64,000 nt of DNA, from positions 47,401,678 through 47,465,677 of the forward strand of contig CM049307.1 of NCBI GenBank assembly GCA_026874595.1, read 5' to 3'. This stretch comes from Sipunculus nudus. Taxonomy: Eukaryota > Annelida > Sipuncula > Golfingiida > Sipunculidae. Position 1 is the stretch's first letter. Every line of letters begins with the position of its first letter. Made by a program: the position numbers and the translations under genes. Below are positions 34,184 to 47,000 of the stretch, piece after piece. The notes beneath the pieces were generated by a model. That model did no database searches. It was not told the origin of the DNA and was given only the letters and a program-made list of their open reading frames with translations.

Positions 34184-34576
34184 TATTACCATCATTTATA
34201 AAAGTGCAGTGCAGTGTATTGAATAAAAATTCATACAGAAGCACCTGTTTCTCAATAATTCTTGCATGTATTTCCTTGATTTTTGCTATATATTTTGATC
34301 TTATATTTGCCCTTTGTGGTGTTCTTTTTGAGACTGACAGGTTTCAAGCAAGCTGTTGGAATAGTTCCTGATAGCTTAACAATCATGCATTTTCCTCAGA
34401 CCATCAATTCACTGTGTTTTAACCAGACATAGGTGATATATATTTCTGTTGTTATAGAAAATTTTCAACAAATTGGCAAATTGGTTCTTCAAAATTTGAC
34501 TGGAAGTTGTGAATCTCAGTCCATGATGTCACAGGTCATGCTTGGCAGCTGAGCGTCATGACCCATGGGTCACTTG

Positions 34577-35626
34577 TTTAATAAATTGGGCAATTCAGAA
34601 GTCAACGGTATGAGTATAGTTAACATAGTATATGTATAGGCAACACTGTACAATTATTGGAATTTATATTTTAATGAATAAAGTAAACAGTTAAAAAACA
34701 TATGGAGTTTTCACAGCTTGTGATGTAAGATTGATTTGAAAGATTAATGTATTAAATAGTAATGTTATGCAGTGAAAGTATTGTATGAAAGGAATGATGA
34801 AATATGCTGATTATAAATATGTAGGGGGGGCTTGGTGATTGGCATCAAAATATTAAATTAAAATATTACCAAACAAGCAGATTTCAAGTTCATTTACTAT
34901 ATTTTTGTACAGAAATTGTAGTAGATGTAGTCCACATTAAGTTCATTTCTATGGCTTTGGGACTCAATGGTGTTATAGGCACAAAGATATTGAAATGGGG
35001 TACTTTGAATGAATTATGATTATTGTTAATTATGGTAAGCTGCTGTTGCCTGTCAGTGTCATCTGGTGTTTAATCTTGAAACAGTTCTTAATTTTAAATA
35101 TTTCCTGGTAACACTGAAAATGATGTTTCATTTATAAGTTTGTTCACTGAAGTACAAATCTTGCCATCTAACTTTGTAATCCAGTATTAATCATTTATTA
35201 GGATATGCAAAGGGATTATCAAGTGTGTACATCATCCTGAGAATTAACATTGTGAATAAACACCAGGTGGTGCTTGGAAGCAAAAGAGGTATTATTGTAA
35301 ACAATAAAAAAGTAGTGTTTTGGGGCCTCAATTGCAAATCATATGGTAGAGCAAAAATGTGATTGTTATTGGTGATGTAACATTGTGCTCAAAATGAGTC
35401 CAAGAAATATTGGCATTATTTAATGATAAAAATGTTATAATATTACTGTGGACTTACCTGCAGAATAAACTATATCGATTCATTAAAATGGAGTTGTGCT
35501 GTTTCTTTCATTTTACAAGCACTGAATTTAGCATCAGTTTAAATTTTAAGCTGGTATGAGTTGTAGCAAATTTGATCAGGATTCAGGAACACTTGTTTCA
35601 CTAATGTTACATATGCAAAAAATTAA
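34577..35626 (+). other. Intergenic sequence, nothing recognised
   Basis: AT-rich sequence without frames, structured repeats or splice-flanked coding stretches. Confidence 0.5.
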
Positions 35627-36501
35627 TAAGGGCCATGCTTGACAAGCGGTGCCCTATAGTGATAACCGTGTCAGTCTGTCCTTCCGTCCATCTGTCCTTC
35701 CATACTTCCAACTGACACTTTCTTTCGCGCATGATAACTCAATAACAACATACTGCATCTTACCCAAATTTACAGGGATGATTGGTACCTATGAGGGCTC
35801 CAGACCCATCGAATTACAGACATGTTGGAATTCCAATATGGCTGCCACAGCCCAACTGCTGATTTTCTTTCACACGCAATAACTCAACAACAACAAACTG
35901 CAGCTTTCCAAAATTCACAGGGATGATTGGTACCTATGACGGCTCCAGACCTATCGAATTACAGACTTGTCTAAATTCCAATATGGCTACCACAGCCCAA
36001 TCACTGATTTTCTTTCGCGCGCAGTAATTCAACAACAACATACTGCAGCTTTCCAAAATTCACAGGGATGGTTGGTACTTATGATGGCTCCAGACCTATT
36101 GAATTACAGACCTGTCAGAATTACAATACGGCCGCCTCAGCCTGATAGCTGATTTTCTTTCGCGAGCGATAACTCAACAACAACCTACTTCAGCTTTCCC
36201 AATTTCACAGGGATCATGGATGCCTATTAGGGCTCCAGACCTATTGAATAACAAACTTGCTCAAAATAAAATATGGCTAACAGACTACATTCGGTGATTT
36301 TTTATTGCACACATTATTTCAGACATATCTTCTTTAATATTATTTTATCCAGTATGATTTTTTCCCTCATGCATATTGATAAAAACCTGTTTCTGTTTGT
36401 CATATTTTTCAGATTTAACTTATTTTTTACCCATATGTAAACAAGTCCAGCACTAGCAGAAATGCGTGGCCCTCTGAGGACCACTGTATGACCACATCTA
36501 G
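35627..36501 (+). mobile_element. Helitron-like non-autonomous element E with four ~144-bp units
   Basis: The subterminal inverted pair is AGGGCCATGC (35629-35638) and GCGTGGCCCT (36464-36473), nine of ten matching. The leader has GTCCTTCCGTCC repeats. Four units carrying TTTCTTTCGCGCGC and AACTCAACAACAAC start at about 35717, 35862, 36004 and 36148. The end has a GTGGCCCTC...GAGGACCAC hairpin followed by CTAG (36498-36501) and TTTT. Confidence 0.7.
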
Positions 36502-36639
36502 TTTTCAGTATTTCCAGAAATATTGGCAGCATGATGATTATTTCACTTCAGCAAAACTAATGAAAACTACATTAATACTGAAAAAATAAATAAATCTAAC
36601 CATGTGTGGATATTTATCCATGCAGACTTCTATTATTCT

Positions 36640-37345
36640 CTCACAGAAAGTCAGAACTAATTTAATGGGATCCAAATGGCAACATATGCATATGTGCATA
36701 ATATGCCCATTGTGTATCTGGTGACCTCTGAACTCATTAAATATGCATGAACTTTGATAAAAGTAATTCAGATGAGAAACTCTATTGGTAATTACGTATA
36801 ACGAGTTTCTGTAAATCCATAGGATTTTTGTAAGTCACCAAGGTACCTCCAAAGTGCAGTGACCTCTGGCCTCATTAAATATGTGTGAATTTTTAGGAGA
36901 ATGTAAATCAGGTAAGACAAGTCTATTGGTAAATATGTATAATGAGTTGCATGAAAAAGCCATACAATTTTTGGTAAGTCACCACAGTGCCTAAAAACTG
37001 CAGTGACCTCTGACCTCATTAAATATGCAATGGATTTTGCTGGAAATCAAACTTAGGCTAAATATTAGATTAACATTTCTGATGAATTTGACCAAAAGCC
37101 TTCATATTCTTCTTAAGTTATCGCGGCAACAGCACAAAGTAGCCTAGTGATCAATGATCTTTTAAATATCAGTAGATTTTGCCGATAAGCCAACTCGGGC
37201 AAGATTATATGAAGGTAAGTAGTTATGGTGAGTTTGGTGAAAATCATCAAAGCCCCAGAAAGTTATCGCGGCGACATTAAAAGTTAACAGATAGTCGAAC
37301 GGTAGGTATACCATAATACTCCCATCATATGAAAGGCTTATAAAA
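36640..37345 (-). repeat. Inverted copy of the dispersed repeat at 3360-3850
   Basis: Read on the minus strand, 37340-37260 gives GTATTATGGTATACCTACCG and TTAACTTTTAATGTCGCCGC, the leader of the 3360 repeat. Units with CATATTTAATGAGGTCAGAG follow at about 140-base spacing. Confidence 0.6.
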
Positions 37346-37722
37346 AATGCCCCCAGTGGATACTTAGTATATTGCTGTACACTTGGTAGGATACGGTAGT
37401 CCCTTAAATAAAATCAAATATTAAAATTAGTCAAATAAATGTAATATTATGTATATCTAAAATTCAAGTCTGTTGTAAAGATTGGTGAAACAATGTAGCT
37501 CTTCCAAAGCAAGATGGTTCCCAATAACATTTTACATTTCAAAGTGCATGTGTTATGGATTTAATGTTGCGTGGCCTTCTGTCACTAAATTTGTATGGTG
37601 TGGCCTAAGAACATGTTAAGTGATACTCACATCCGGCGTGAGAGGGTGAGTTGAGATAATAAAGTACTTGGCTCTAGACAACCACTGAGTGCAGTTGGTT
37701 TGTTGAACATCCTAATCACAAA

Positions 37723-40360
37723 CAAGGGACCTATGGGTCACGACGCTCAGCTGTTATTTATGATAAAAAATATTATTTAGAAATGAGGCACATGCTGGTT
37801 TTGTGTGGTAATAAATATAAGCTGTATTATGAGTTGTTGTTGTTTAGCTTATGAATGATTTTGATAGTACCTTTGGAGACAGGGAAGAGGATTGATTTCA
37901 TTTATTTTATTAACAATTGGAGTACTATTGTCACACAGATTTTGACTTGGCCATATAACTTATAAGCAGAACATATAATATAAGAGTTTAACTATTTATT
38001 AAAAAAAATTACAAATATTGTCCCAAATATAATTTTTATTAAAAATAATAAGAGAATCATATGATTTTTTAAAATGAAATATAACTGATATGATTATTAA
38101 AATAATATTAAAGAATATTTTCATGAATGCATTCATGAATACATTTTGAAAGTATTTGCACGAGTATTCATATACTTTCATTTTTACCTGAATTCCCATT
38201 CTTTATGCAAGAAATTTTATAATGGAGTACATAATCATATTCGTATTTAAATACAATTACAAAGTATTCGCACCATGTCTGGTATTTATTCAATTTTCAC
38301 CAAACAATGATGTTGAGAATCCAGAATATACAAAATTCACACATTTAAATAATGATCAAAAGTACCTGGTTTTATGGCTTTTATTTATATTAAAAAATAA
38401 CTGTGAAATATTCATTTTGGACTAATTTCACATCAATGTACACACTAGACACAGTAGGAATCTAGATTAATATTATCAACTGCATCTTTGTCTATCATTA
38501 ATTTCCTTCATATGATCCCTAATGATTAGTAATGAATAATATGATTTACTTCTTTTTCATTAAAATTGAACTGAAAAATGCCATAGGTGACTGCATGGTG
38601 TTATTTGGAATATGTGACATTCTACCCATCGATACAAGATTCTTATATCATCAGTAACTGCAAGTTAATTTCCTGTTATTATAAACTAACAAATTCCTTT
38701 TCTATTTTTCTTTAATTTGTTATTAAAAACCAATAAAAATTTATTAATTTGTTGTTTATTGTTATGTTGTTGGTTAAAACTACTAGATGAGTTGGGTTGG
38801 ACACCTGGATCAACTGTGGCTGGCCATAAGCTGCCTGGATTCCTGTATGCCTCGCCTCAAGCGTGCATAATTTGATGAAAGGTCAACAAGGTCAACATAC
38901 AGGTGACTCAAGAGGGGCTGGAGAGAGCCAAAGTCTGACAGGGTCTCATAAAAAACATTAATAAAAGCTACAATTTTTGGCCAATTTCTTTCAGCTTTCT
39001 AAACTAAAAAGCTGAAATCCTTATGTGTGCATGATATGAAAATTATATCAACAGTGCTCACGGGAAACAAACGTGCCATGGTCACAGTTGGGCAAAATTT
39101 AAGGTACTTATTTTATATTTATACTAATAACTTATAAAATTTGAAAAATTCAGAACTAATTTTGGGTATTCAATTGAATCTTGATTAAATAATGTTACAT
39201 CCCTGACAAAAAAATCTCTAGCAATGCCCTTGTTAAGGGAGTAAATTTATTTCTTGATTTTTTACAAAGTGCATTATGTTTGGGCCCATAACTTAAAACA
39301 ATTACGCAATACTGACATCATTCTGGGATGTGCATAGAGAATGAAAAATATGTATATTGTTTATGATTAAAGTCAGATAAGTTGTTTTGATATTAGGCAG
39401 TCTTGAAGTGTAACAATGAGTTTTTAATGGAAAAATGAAGTTTTTAATTAATATCTCGAAGGTATTAAGTCCTAGTGACCAAATTCTTGGCATGGTAGGG
39501 GATTTTGGAGACATCTAACTGTATGCTGAATTTAAGGAACTTAGAGCTGAAGCTGGGGAGCTGAGCTTTTGCAAACTGCATAACACTAGCTTGATGTATA
39601 CAATATGTTACAAGGTGCTTGAAAACTTGATTAAAATCTACAGTTTTTGATCAACTGGTTTCAAATTTTTGGTGTTAACAGTTGAAATGCTGACAAAAAC
39701 ATGCTGTGAAAATTAAATCCAAAGTACTTACAGGAAAAAAACGTGCCATGGTCAAAGTTGGGCAAAATTTAAGGTACCAATTTTTTATTTTTATTAATAT
39801 TTTAAAAAATTTAAAAGTTTTTTATCTAATTTTGGGTATACAATTTAATTTTGATTAATTAAAGTTATATTACTGGAAAAAAAGGTCCACAGCTTTAACA
39901 TTTTTTGTGTTAAGTGATCAAATATCTTTCCTTATTTTTTTCAAAATGCATTATGTTAGGGCCCAGAACTTTTTTGAATTAAATAATACAGACATAATTT
40001 CTGGCATGTACATAGGAACTATATAGAGGAATATTTATGGTAAATATGAGGAAAAACAGATGAGTGGTTTTGATATTAGGCAGTCCTAAAGTGTGAAAAT
40101 AGGTTTTTAATAAAAAATTGAGGTTTTTCCTTAATTTCTCAAAGGAACGAAGTTGCAAAGACCCAGTTTTCGGCTTGGTAGGAGATCTTGGGGACATCTA
40201 ACATTATGCCGAATTTTGGATTCCTAGGTCTTACAGTTTCAAAACGTGCCACATCTACGGACGGACGGACGGACGGACGGACGGACGGACGGACAGACGG
40301 ACGGACGACGGACAATGGACCACGACTATAGCTCAGATGACTTATAGTCAGCTGAGCTAA
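37723..40360 (-). mobile_element. Helitron-like family-D element, minus orientation (~2.6 kb)
   Basis: Read on the minus strand it starts TAGCTCAGCTGACTATAAGT at about 40358, followed by a GTCC-type microsatellite. It ends with CAGCTGAGC (37753-37745), a GACC/GGTC hairpin and CTTG (37726-37723) before TTT. A ~675-bp segment is duplicated in tandem inside (39000-39540 and 39670-40240). Only spurious frames are present. Confidence 0.65.
40259..40312 (+). repeat. (GGAC)n microsatellite within the family-D element
   Basis: About thirteen GGAC units with one GGACAGAC interruption. The same microsatellite type, as CCGT, follows the left end of other Helitron-like elements in the window. Confidence 0.95.
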
Positions 40361-40947
40361 AAACACTCAGCTATAGGCTGGACGAACATTGGTTCGTAAC
40401 AGCAAGTGCACATGACTGACTTCATGCATGCTGTCAACTTCATCCACAAAGAGCTATTCAAAGACAATAACTGTCATGTGCACAAACACTTTATTACATT
40501 CAACATGTATAACAACACAGATCTTAATGCATTACATTTTGTTCCTTGGTCCAAGGTACAGAACAAGTGCTGGATGGATTGAATGATTAAGACTTGTAGA
40601 CTTGTCCTTTAGCAGATCAAAGGATCTTGTGAAGTGATGGAGTAAGTCCAAATTTAAAGTGTTAACAGATGTGGTAAAAAAATACAAATGGAACATGGGT
40701 CCTGACAGCATGCCAATAACTTTTTCAAAATTAAACTGTCCTATCAACTTAGTGCTCCATGATAATGTACCTTCCATGCAAATCTTGTCACAATACAGTC
40801 AAACCGGGCTCTGCAACCACCCAGAAACTGCAACTATCCCCCAAATACTACAATGACAATTGGATTTAATGCTTGTATATCCTGATGTTAAATGGTTCAG
40901 ACAGTTTTTAACATGCATGGAAATTAAGATATGATACAAATTTCATA

Positions 40948-40953
40948 TTTATT
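40948..40953 (-). terminator. Poly(A) signal hexamer directly after IFT27 stop
   Basis: AATAAA on the minus strand begins immediately after the stop codon. A second copy at 40490-40495 would leave a more usual 3' UTR of ~460 bases and may be the one used. Confidence 0.3.
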
Positions 40954-41052
40954 TTACACCATTGCTTGGAAAGCTTCTATCTTCTCATTGTAAAGTTTGT
41001 GAAAGGCATTAGCTAAGAAATAAAATGGCTGCTCCACACTCTGCATTTCTTT
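40954..41052 (-). CDS. IFT27: IFT27 exon 7 (C-terminus and stop)
   Basis: Encodes [20 protein letters not shown] and then [12 protein letters not shown], followed by TAA at 40956-40954. The last helix matches the vertebrate C-terminal helix pattern (Q/H-x-L-Y-x-E-K). No cysteine is present near the end. Confidence 0.93.
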   Translation of the reverse strand, partial: KEMQSVEQPFYFLANAFHKLYNEKIEAFQAMV

Positions 41053-44000
41053 CTGAAATAGAAAATAAAAATGTCATAAAATGTGTCATGTTCCATTCAT
41101 ATAAAAGGTATTTTCACCAAACATTTTACTTGCATAAGACATCCAATATTTGACCCCCCCCCCCCTAAACACTGGGTTAGAATGACATTATACTTGACAA
41201 TATGTCAGTTATATGTGCACTTTGTAGATTATGCTAATCTGCAGCTCAACTCAGAAATAATCCGATCTAATCTTAATCCAGCTTTATCTGAGACCATTTA
41301 TAAACATGCCTCAGGCTTTAATCCTACATAGTTACAACTTCAGCCACTAGGTGGCACCCAAGTATTAACTGAATGGATTGTTTTGCCATGTCTTCATTTA
41401 GCACAGTGTTGTAATCAACGATAACCAAAGGACTTAATGAAGCACCTTTATAAGTTTATCAGTAAAGAATATGGCACAGCTTGATCAAGTGATTTGCTGA
41501 CAATAAGCCTCTCTCCACTAATGTCGTGGAAATCAGAAATGCACCACTGATGAAAAATGAAATACAAATAGTTGATAAACAATCCTTTTACTATAATACC
41601 TTAAAAATTTCATCATTTCAAAGGAAAATTTTATCACAAGGATAACAATAAAATTGAAAAAAAAAATTAAACACAAAATGTTTCACATATATGGCATATT
41701 CTGAAGAATTTAATACAAAGTAAAACAGAATTTAATAGCACTGTGCATTACACAAAATTACAATTCCTTTTTAATATATCTGCAGTGATGGTTGTATGTC
41801 TATGCATTGTTGTGCACTATAAATGGTTCAGTATCTACACACTCACCGCTGAGCATTCAAAGTATGTCAGGCCGTTGGATTCTGCAAATTCCTTGCCTAA
41901 TTTTGGACTGATGATTCTTCTCTGGTCCAGATCTATCTTGTTTGCCACCAATACACCTGGGGGATAAAGATTATAACATGAATGAGACATCTGAAAGAAA
42001 GCGAGGAGAAATAACAAGAAAGTAGACCACCCCTCTGCCAGTGTCCTGATTAAATGACATCATAGCATCATAATTATAACAAACTACTCAGGTCACCCCA
42101 GGTCACCTCCAGGACAAAGCCATCCCAAATCCCAATTTATAGCTCTATATGAAAGAAGTAGCCTCATGTCACTATGGGACAGAATCACTTTGAATTAAAA
42201 ATGTCATGGTGATACTGATTACCTACAAATTAAACTGATAAATCTTGAGGGTTATAATGAACCCCCAAAATATGTAATTAAAATCAGTTTAAAACTTTCT
42301 GTGCAACTTTAACACAGACAAACCCTAATAAGCAAGGGAAAACCTGAAAACTTCTCATCATCTGATGGAAGTAAAATCAGCAAGGTTACAAGTCCTCAGT
42401 GGTAATTTTATTGTATCCATATTACTCATTATAGATTCATAATTGTCCTGTAAACTGCATGATATAAAATTAAAATTGCAAATACCTCATGGATGAATAA
42501 TACAAATACTTGATGTTTATATTGTGTGAGTATATATTTACATTTCTCAGCTGACAAAGTATAACAATGATTATTATCTTAACTATCAATGAGAGTTGTT
42601 TAAAATTTTGTAAAGTAATTTTTTTTGGTGACTTCTGTTCCTACATCACATATTGCTATAGTCCGTTCCAGTACCCCTGTCAACCTGTTTTCTCGGGATT
42701 ATATTTTTGCAAGTTAAAGAATGCCAAAACCTTTTGCCCCTCGGACTCTTTCAAAGAGGAAAATGCGTCATTAACTGTTTTGGAAATAATAGCCTACATT
42801 ATGCCATTTTCCTGTAAACAATTTAAAACCAAATGAGTAACTAGTCTATTCTGTAGCGACATCTTGCATCCAATCTATGAAATGGGCATCACAGGGAACA
42901 CTGATGTTGTCAAAATACATGTGACGCATTATAGAGGTGCCCATATTCAGGTGACCAATACTCAAGAGATGCTGACCCCTGTTTACAGTGAGACTTGTAT
43001 TCTCCTTGTGCACGAGCTTCATAGTTACATCACATTACTTATATCCCAACAGGATAAATAGTGGTTGGATACCATGAACCATGGATAAAATATACACAAT
43101 GTCAACAAGGCCATAAAATGAATAATATTTATATTGTAAGCAAGTAGGGTACCAAAAATTATGCATTTTGCTCTTTCTGCCATTGATACCAGTTTTGTAC
43201 AACGAGTTTGTCATATGTGCAGATAACCCAAAAAATCATTAGAACATGGCCAGTGGGATGGACTATATAGTGTGCTGCACTGGTTAAGAAATGTGAACAC
43301 CCTTAAAGCCAGCTATTCACCTGCCTGTAGAATTCATGTGATTTCTGGCCTACTTTTGTGTGTATATTAATCAACAGTAGGGAGTGCCTGCTGAGAAAGG
43401 TTCTTGCAATGCTTCTGTGATGGATGGATGAATGACCTTGTTTTTTCATCTGCAAGCTATTAGTAAACACTGTACATGCCCCCACATGGACAAACAGTAA
43501 AACCATGTAACTTAAGGTGGTTGGGTGTATATGTGCAGAATTTGAAAGCAGGTTACCAGTTGCAAAAACACCATCTGTAAAGCTCTGGTTTGTCCAATCT
43601 GCTGCCAGATGTACTTGTTTACAAGTTGTTGAATGTGTTTGCATTATTTTGGCAGGCCCCCTTCATTATATACACATGGATATAAACAAATGAAAAACAG
43701 CCTATGCACCAGCGAATCAGTGGATAGTGTTGAGTTAATATACGTCAGATATGAGAATAGGCCCCTTTAATGTTTATCCTTGAGGAATGAATCCTATGAA
43801 GATTTCAATTCATGACTGTTACAGCATAAAAAAAAACTTCTAGTAGTCCTAGTATTAAGTTCAACAAATAAAATGAAAATAAAATTTTTTTGGTGAATTC
43901 TCACATTGGCAGACATATCTAACATACCTGGAATAACTGTTTCTGGTTTCTGAGATCGTACTCTCTGTAGCCATTTTGCACAGCTGTTGAATGAAGTCTC

Positions 44001-47000
44001 ATTGGTTACATCATACACCAACATCAAGACAGAAGGGTGATCCCACTGCAATCAGAAATGTATGGGTGTCAACCTTCGGTCAAACTTTCACAGCAATAAC
44101 TTGAACAATTCTTGAATGCATGCAAAAGGAATTACAAAAAAATTGCCTCGTAGCCGTATCGTTTTACTAACATTTCTGAAATTCAACAGAGAATATCCTC
44201 TCATAGATGGTTCTGAACTTTAGGCTAGAGCCCTCATGGGCATAAATCATCCCTGTAAATTTGAGAAAAATCAAAACTATTATCTGGGACATACTGCACG
44301 CAAAAGAAAATCAATGATTATGCTCTGGTGGCAATATTGTGTTTTTTTTTTATTGGTCTGTAATTTGATAGAGCTGGAGTCCTCACAGGCACCAATCATC
44401 CCTGTGAATTTGAGAAAGAGTAAACATATCACTGGTACTTTTTGATCATCATGCCAAACTGCTCATAATGTCAGTCTTAACAATTTCAGCACCATGTGAG
44501 CTTATCAATCACAGATGTATAACCAATTAGAATGATAACAACAGCTTATGTGATACCTTAGAAGCAAAAAAATGCTAATTCATATTAACTAACAGATGTA
44601 GTCATGTAATGGTATATATATTCAGTATACAATATTACATGCTATTCTCTAGTGATTTAAAAATCATTATATCATCGTAATGAAGACTAGTACTCACATA
44701 TTTCTGCACTATTTCATAAAAGAGTTCTTTTCCAGCAGAATCATAGAGAAACAGCTCCTGTCAAAGATAAAGGGCACATGTTCAGAGTATGCAGGTCCCA
44801 TCTCACCATGCAGATGAAAATCACATTACTTGAGATTTTCGGTCAATCAAATCTTTGCTACATTAAAACAAGCAGTTTATTATTGCAGTTGCAACAAGTG
44901 CTAATGGAGTACTTCAGAACATGATTATTGGTATTTACAGTAAACACCACTTTTGCTTCACAGTGCCATCTTCTGTTAAAACTTTGAATGATTTAAATAT
45001 CTCTTGTTTTGATTAAATATTAGCATGGTTCATATTAAAGATCACTGCAGAAAATACACTTTATGTTCACATTTGCAATCCACTCTACTGAATGAGAATA
45101 TACAAAGGAATTACCCAGTATAAATGTCTTACTCACACATTGTGTTTTACTGAATGAACACAAGATGGTGCTGACATGCAAAAAGGGTATTACTGTAATA
45201 ATGAAGACACATTTCGAGGAGCCCCAATTATTTTGGACATCCGTACAGAATTTGTGGTTATGAAATTTTTGCTGTGTTCAATCTGTAGTTGTGGATACAT
45301 AAGTCAACTGATTTTCAGAGAAAAAAAGATTCAGCAAAACCATCTTAACAAATCAAATTGTTCTCACAAAAAAATTATGCCTATATTAGAGTAACATGAT
45401 TAATACCATTTAAGTCTGATTTCAATAAAAGAAAACATAGAGAAGGTTCAGTGCAATGTTTGTTCCAAAGAAAACATGTGGTACTTTTTTGACAAAAATT
45501 CTAGTAAAGCTGTATTTACTGTGTACCAAAGATGAAATGTACTAAATTCAGATTTACTAAACAAGTAATGGAATTGGAAAGCTTGCCAAAATTTACATAC
45601 TGAAGTGTAATCATATCTTCTAAATCTATACACAGCTGATGCATTTAATCTATATAAAATTATGAAACTCTTCCCTAATAAATATTTAAAAAAATATGAA
45701 TGGTCATCTGATGGGAAATGTAGTGGGCTGATTAAGGCCAAAAAACAAAATAAAAGGTATGGTTCTCAGGCACAACCGTCATCAATTTAACCCCTTGCAT
45801 CAAAAATTTATATTTTGATTTGAACATCTCTCAAGAAGATAATACAATTTTGATAAGATTTCCTTTGTTATGTAGTGCTTTTACCTATACAGCCATAAAA
45901 TTCTATTATTTTTGTGCTTTTCCCTGATCATATGACATTTTTATCAAAACATTCAAAAAAGGTCAAAAATAAAATATCGCCTGCCCGCTCTGATAACTAA
46001 AAAAAGGGCCTGAGAACCCTACCTTTTTTATTTTGGCCTAATGTTCTGTTTGTTATAAGGAATGTACCAGTACTTACAACACTGTCATGTGTGTCTGGTA
46101 TGTTTACTGACTTTGTACACAGCTCAGCTCCAGTGGTCTGAAAACAAGCAGATGATGAGGAATAAATCAGTAGCAGCAATATATTATCCCTATTACAAAT
46201 TCACCCTTAATGATTATTTACAATATTGCAGTATAAAAACTGATGGTGGGTTATGAGAATACATGGGCTTTAGACACAGTATGCTAATTAACTCAAACAT
46301 CTAGCCTCCATTCACAGGACTGGAGTCCAAATGCCTGTGGAGGAGAGTTTCAGTTTCTTTAATTGTGCGAGAGCCCTAGACGAGTAGATCCTTTGAGAAA
46401 ACTGGTGACATTCCATTTAACAATAAAATTATGACATTTCTGCTAACAGTGTTGTATTCATCATGAAACATGGATATTTTTATTAAATACATATGTTTGC
46501 TCTGTTGCCCCTGGGCATGGGGAGGGGGCAGCTTCTAGGTTAAAATTGTTACAATGTATCAACTGCCAGTTTTGTTGCTCTGTGGGCAAAGTTTTCACAA
46601 ATCACTATTTCTGATACAGAGAGGGTTCCAAGTGACAGGGTTGCAAAGTTTTAAAAGTGAGTCCTGTTTTCATTCATGAACACAATACTTAGCTAAATTT
46701 CTATGTCATTCAAATAAATTACTTTTGCTGCCCCAAATTACAAAAGTTTCCTTTTCATAAATACAATATTTGATTTGATGTCTCCTCCTTTTTCTAAAGC
46801 ATTTTATGCTGCAGTCTATCCAGAATCCTAGATGTATGTAACATATATGCAGTTTAGCTTTTTTATTGACAAAATGTCTTCTCTCCATAAAGAAACATGA
46901 TCTCATTTACAGAGCACCAACTTGTGCTGCCTATTGCACAAAGAACTCCCATAAACAGAAAACTTTAAACGGGCCCAATCACCTATCTGACCTTAATAAA

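Larger units (their letters stand above)
32157..34576 (+). mobile_element. Termini of a Helitron-like family-D element enclosing the last adaptor exon
   Basis: The left end is TTTTTAGCTCAGCTGAC (from 32153) with GTCCGTCC repeats. The right end has CAGCTGAGC (34546-34554), which inverts GCTCAGCTG, then the perfect palindrome TGACCCATGGGTCA (34559-34572) and CTTG before TTT. From 32400 to 33260 the interior has AGGTCAAAGGTCA units. The 33300-34130 interior includes the exon at 33711 and a pair of ~180-bp repeats (33840-34110). It may be one element or two separate fragments. Confidence 0.5.

Noticed and set aside
42567-42836. 89-codon plus-strand frame in IFT27 intron 5
   Set aside because: No domain, no repeat or splice support, and it is antisense within a well-supported gene's intron.
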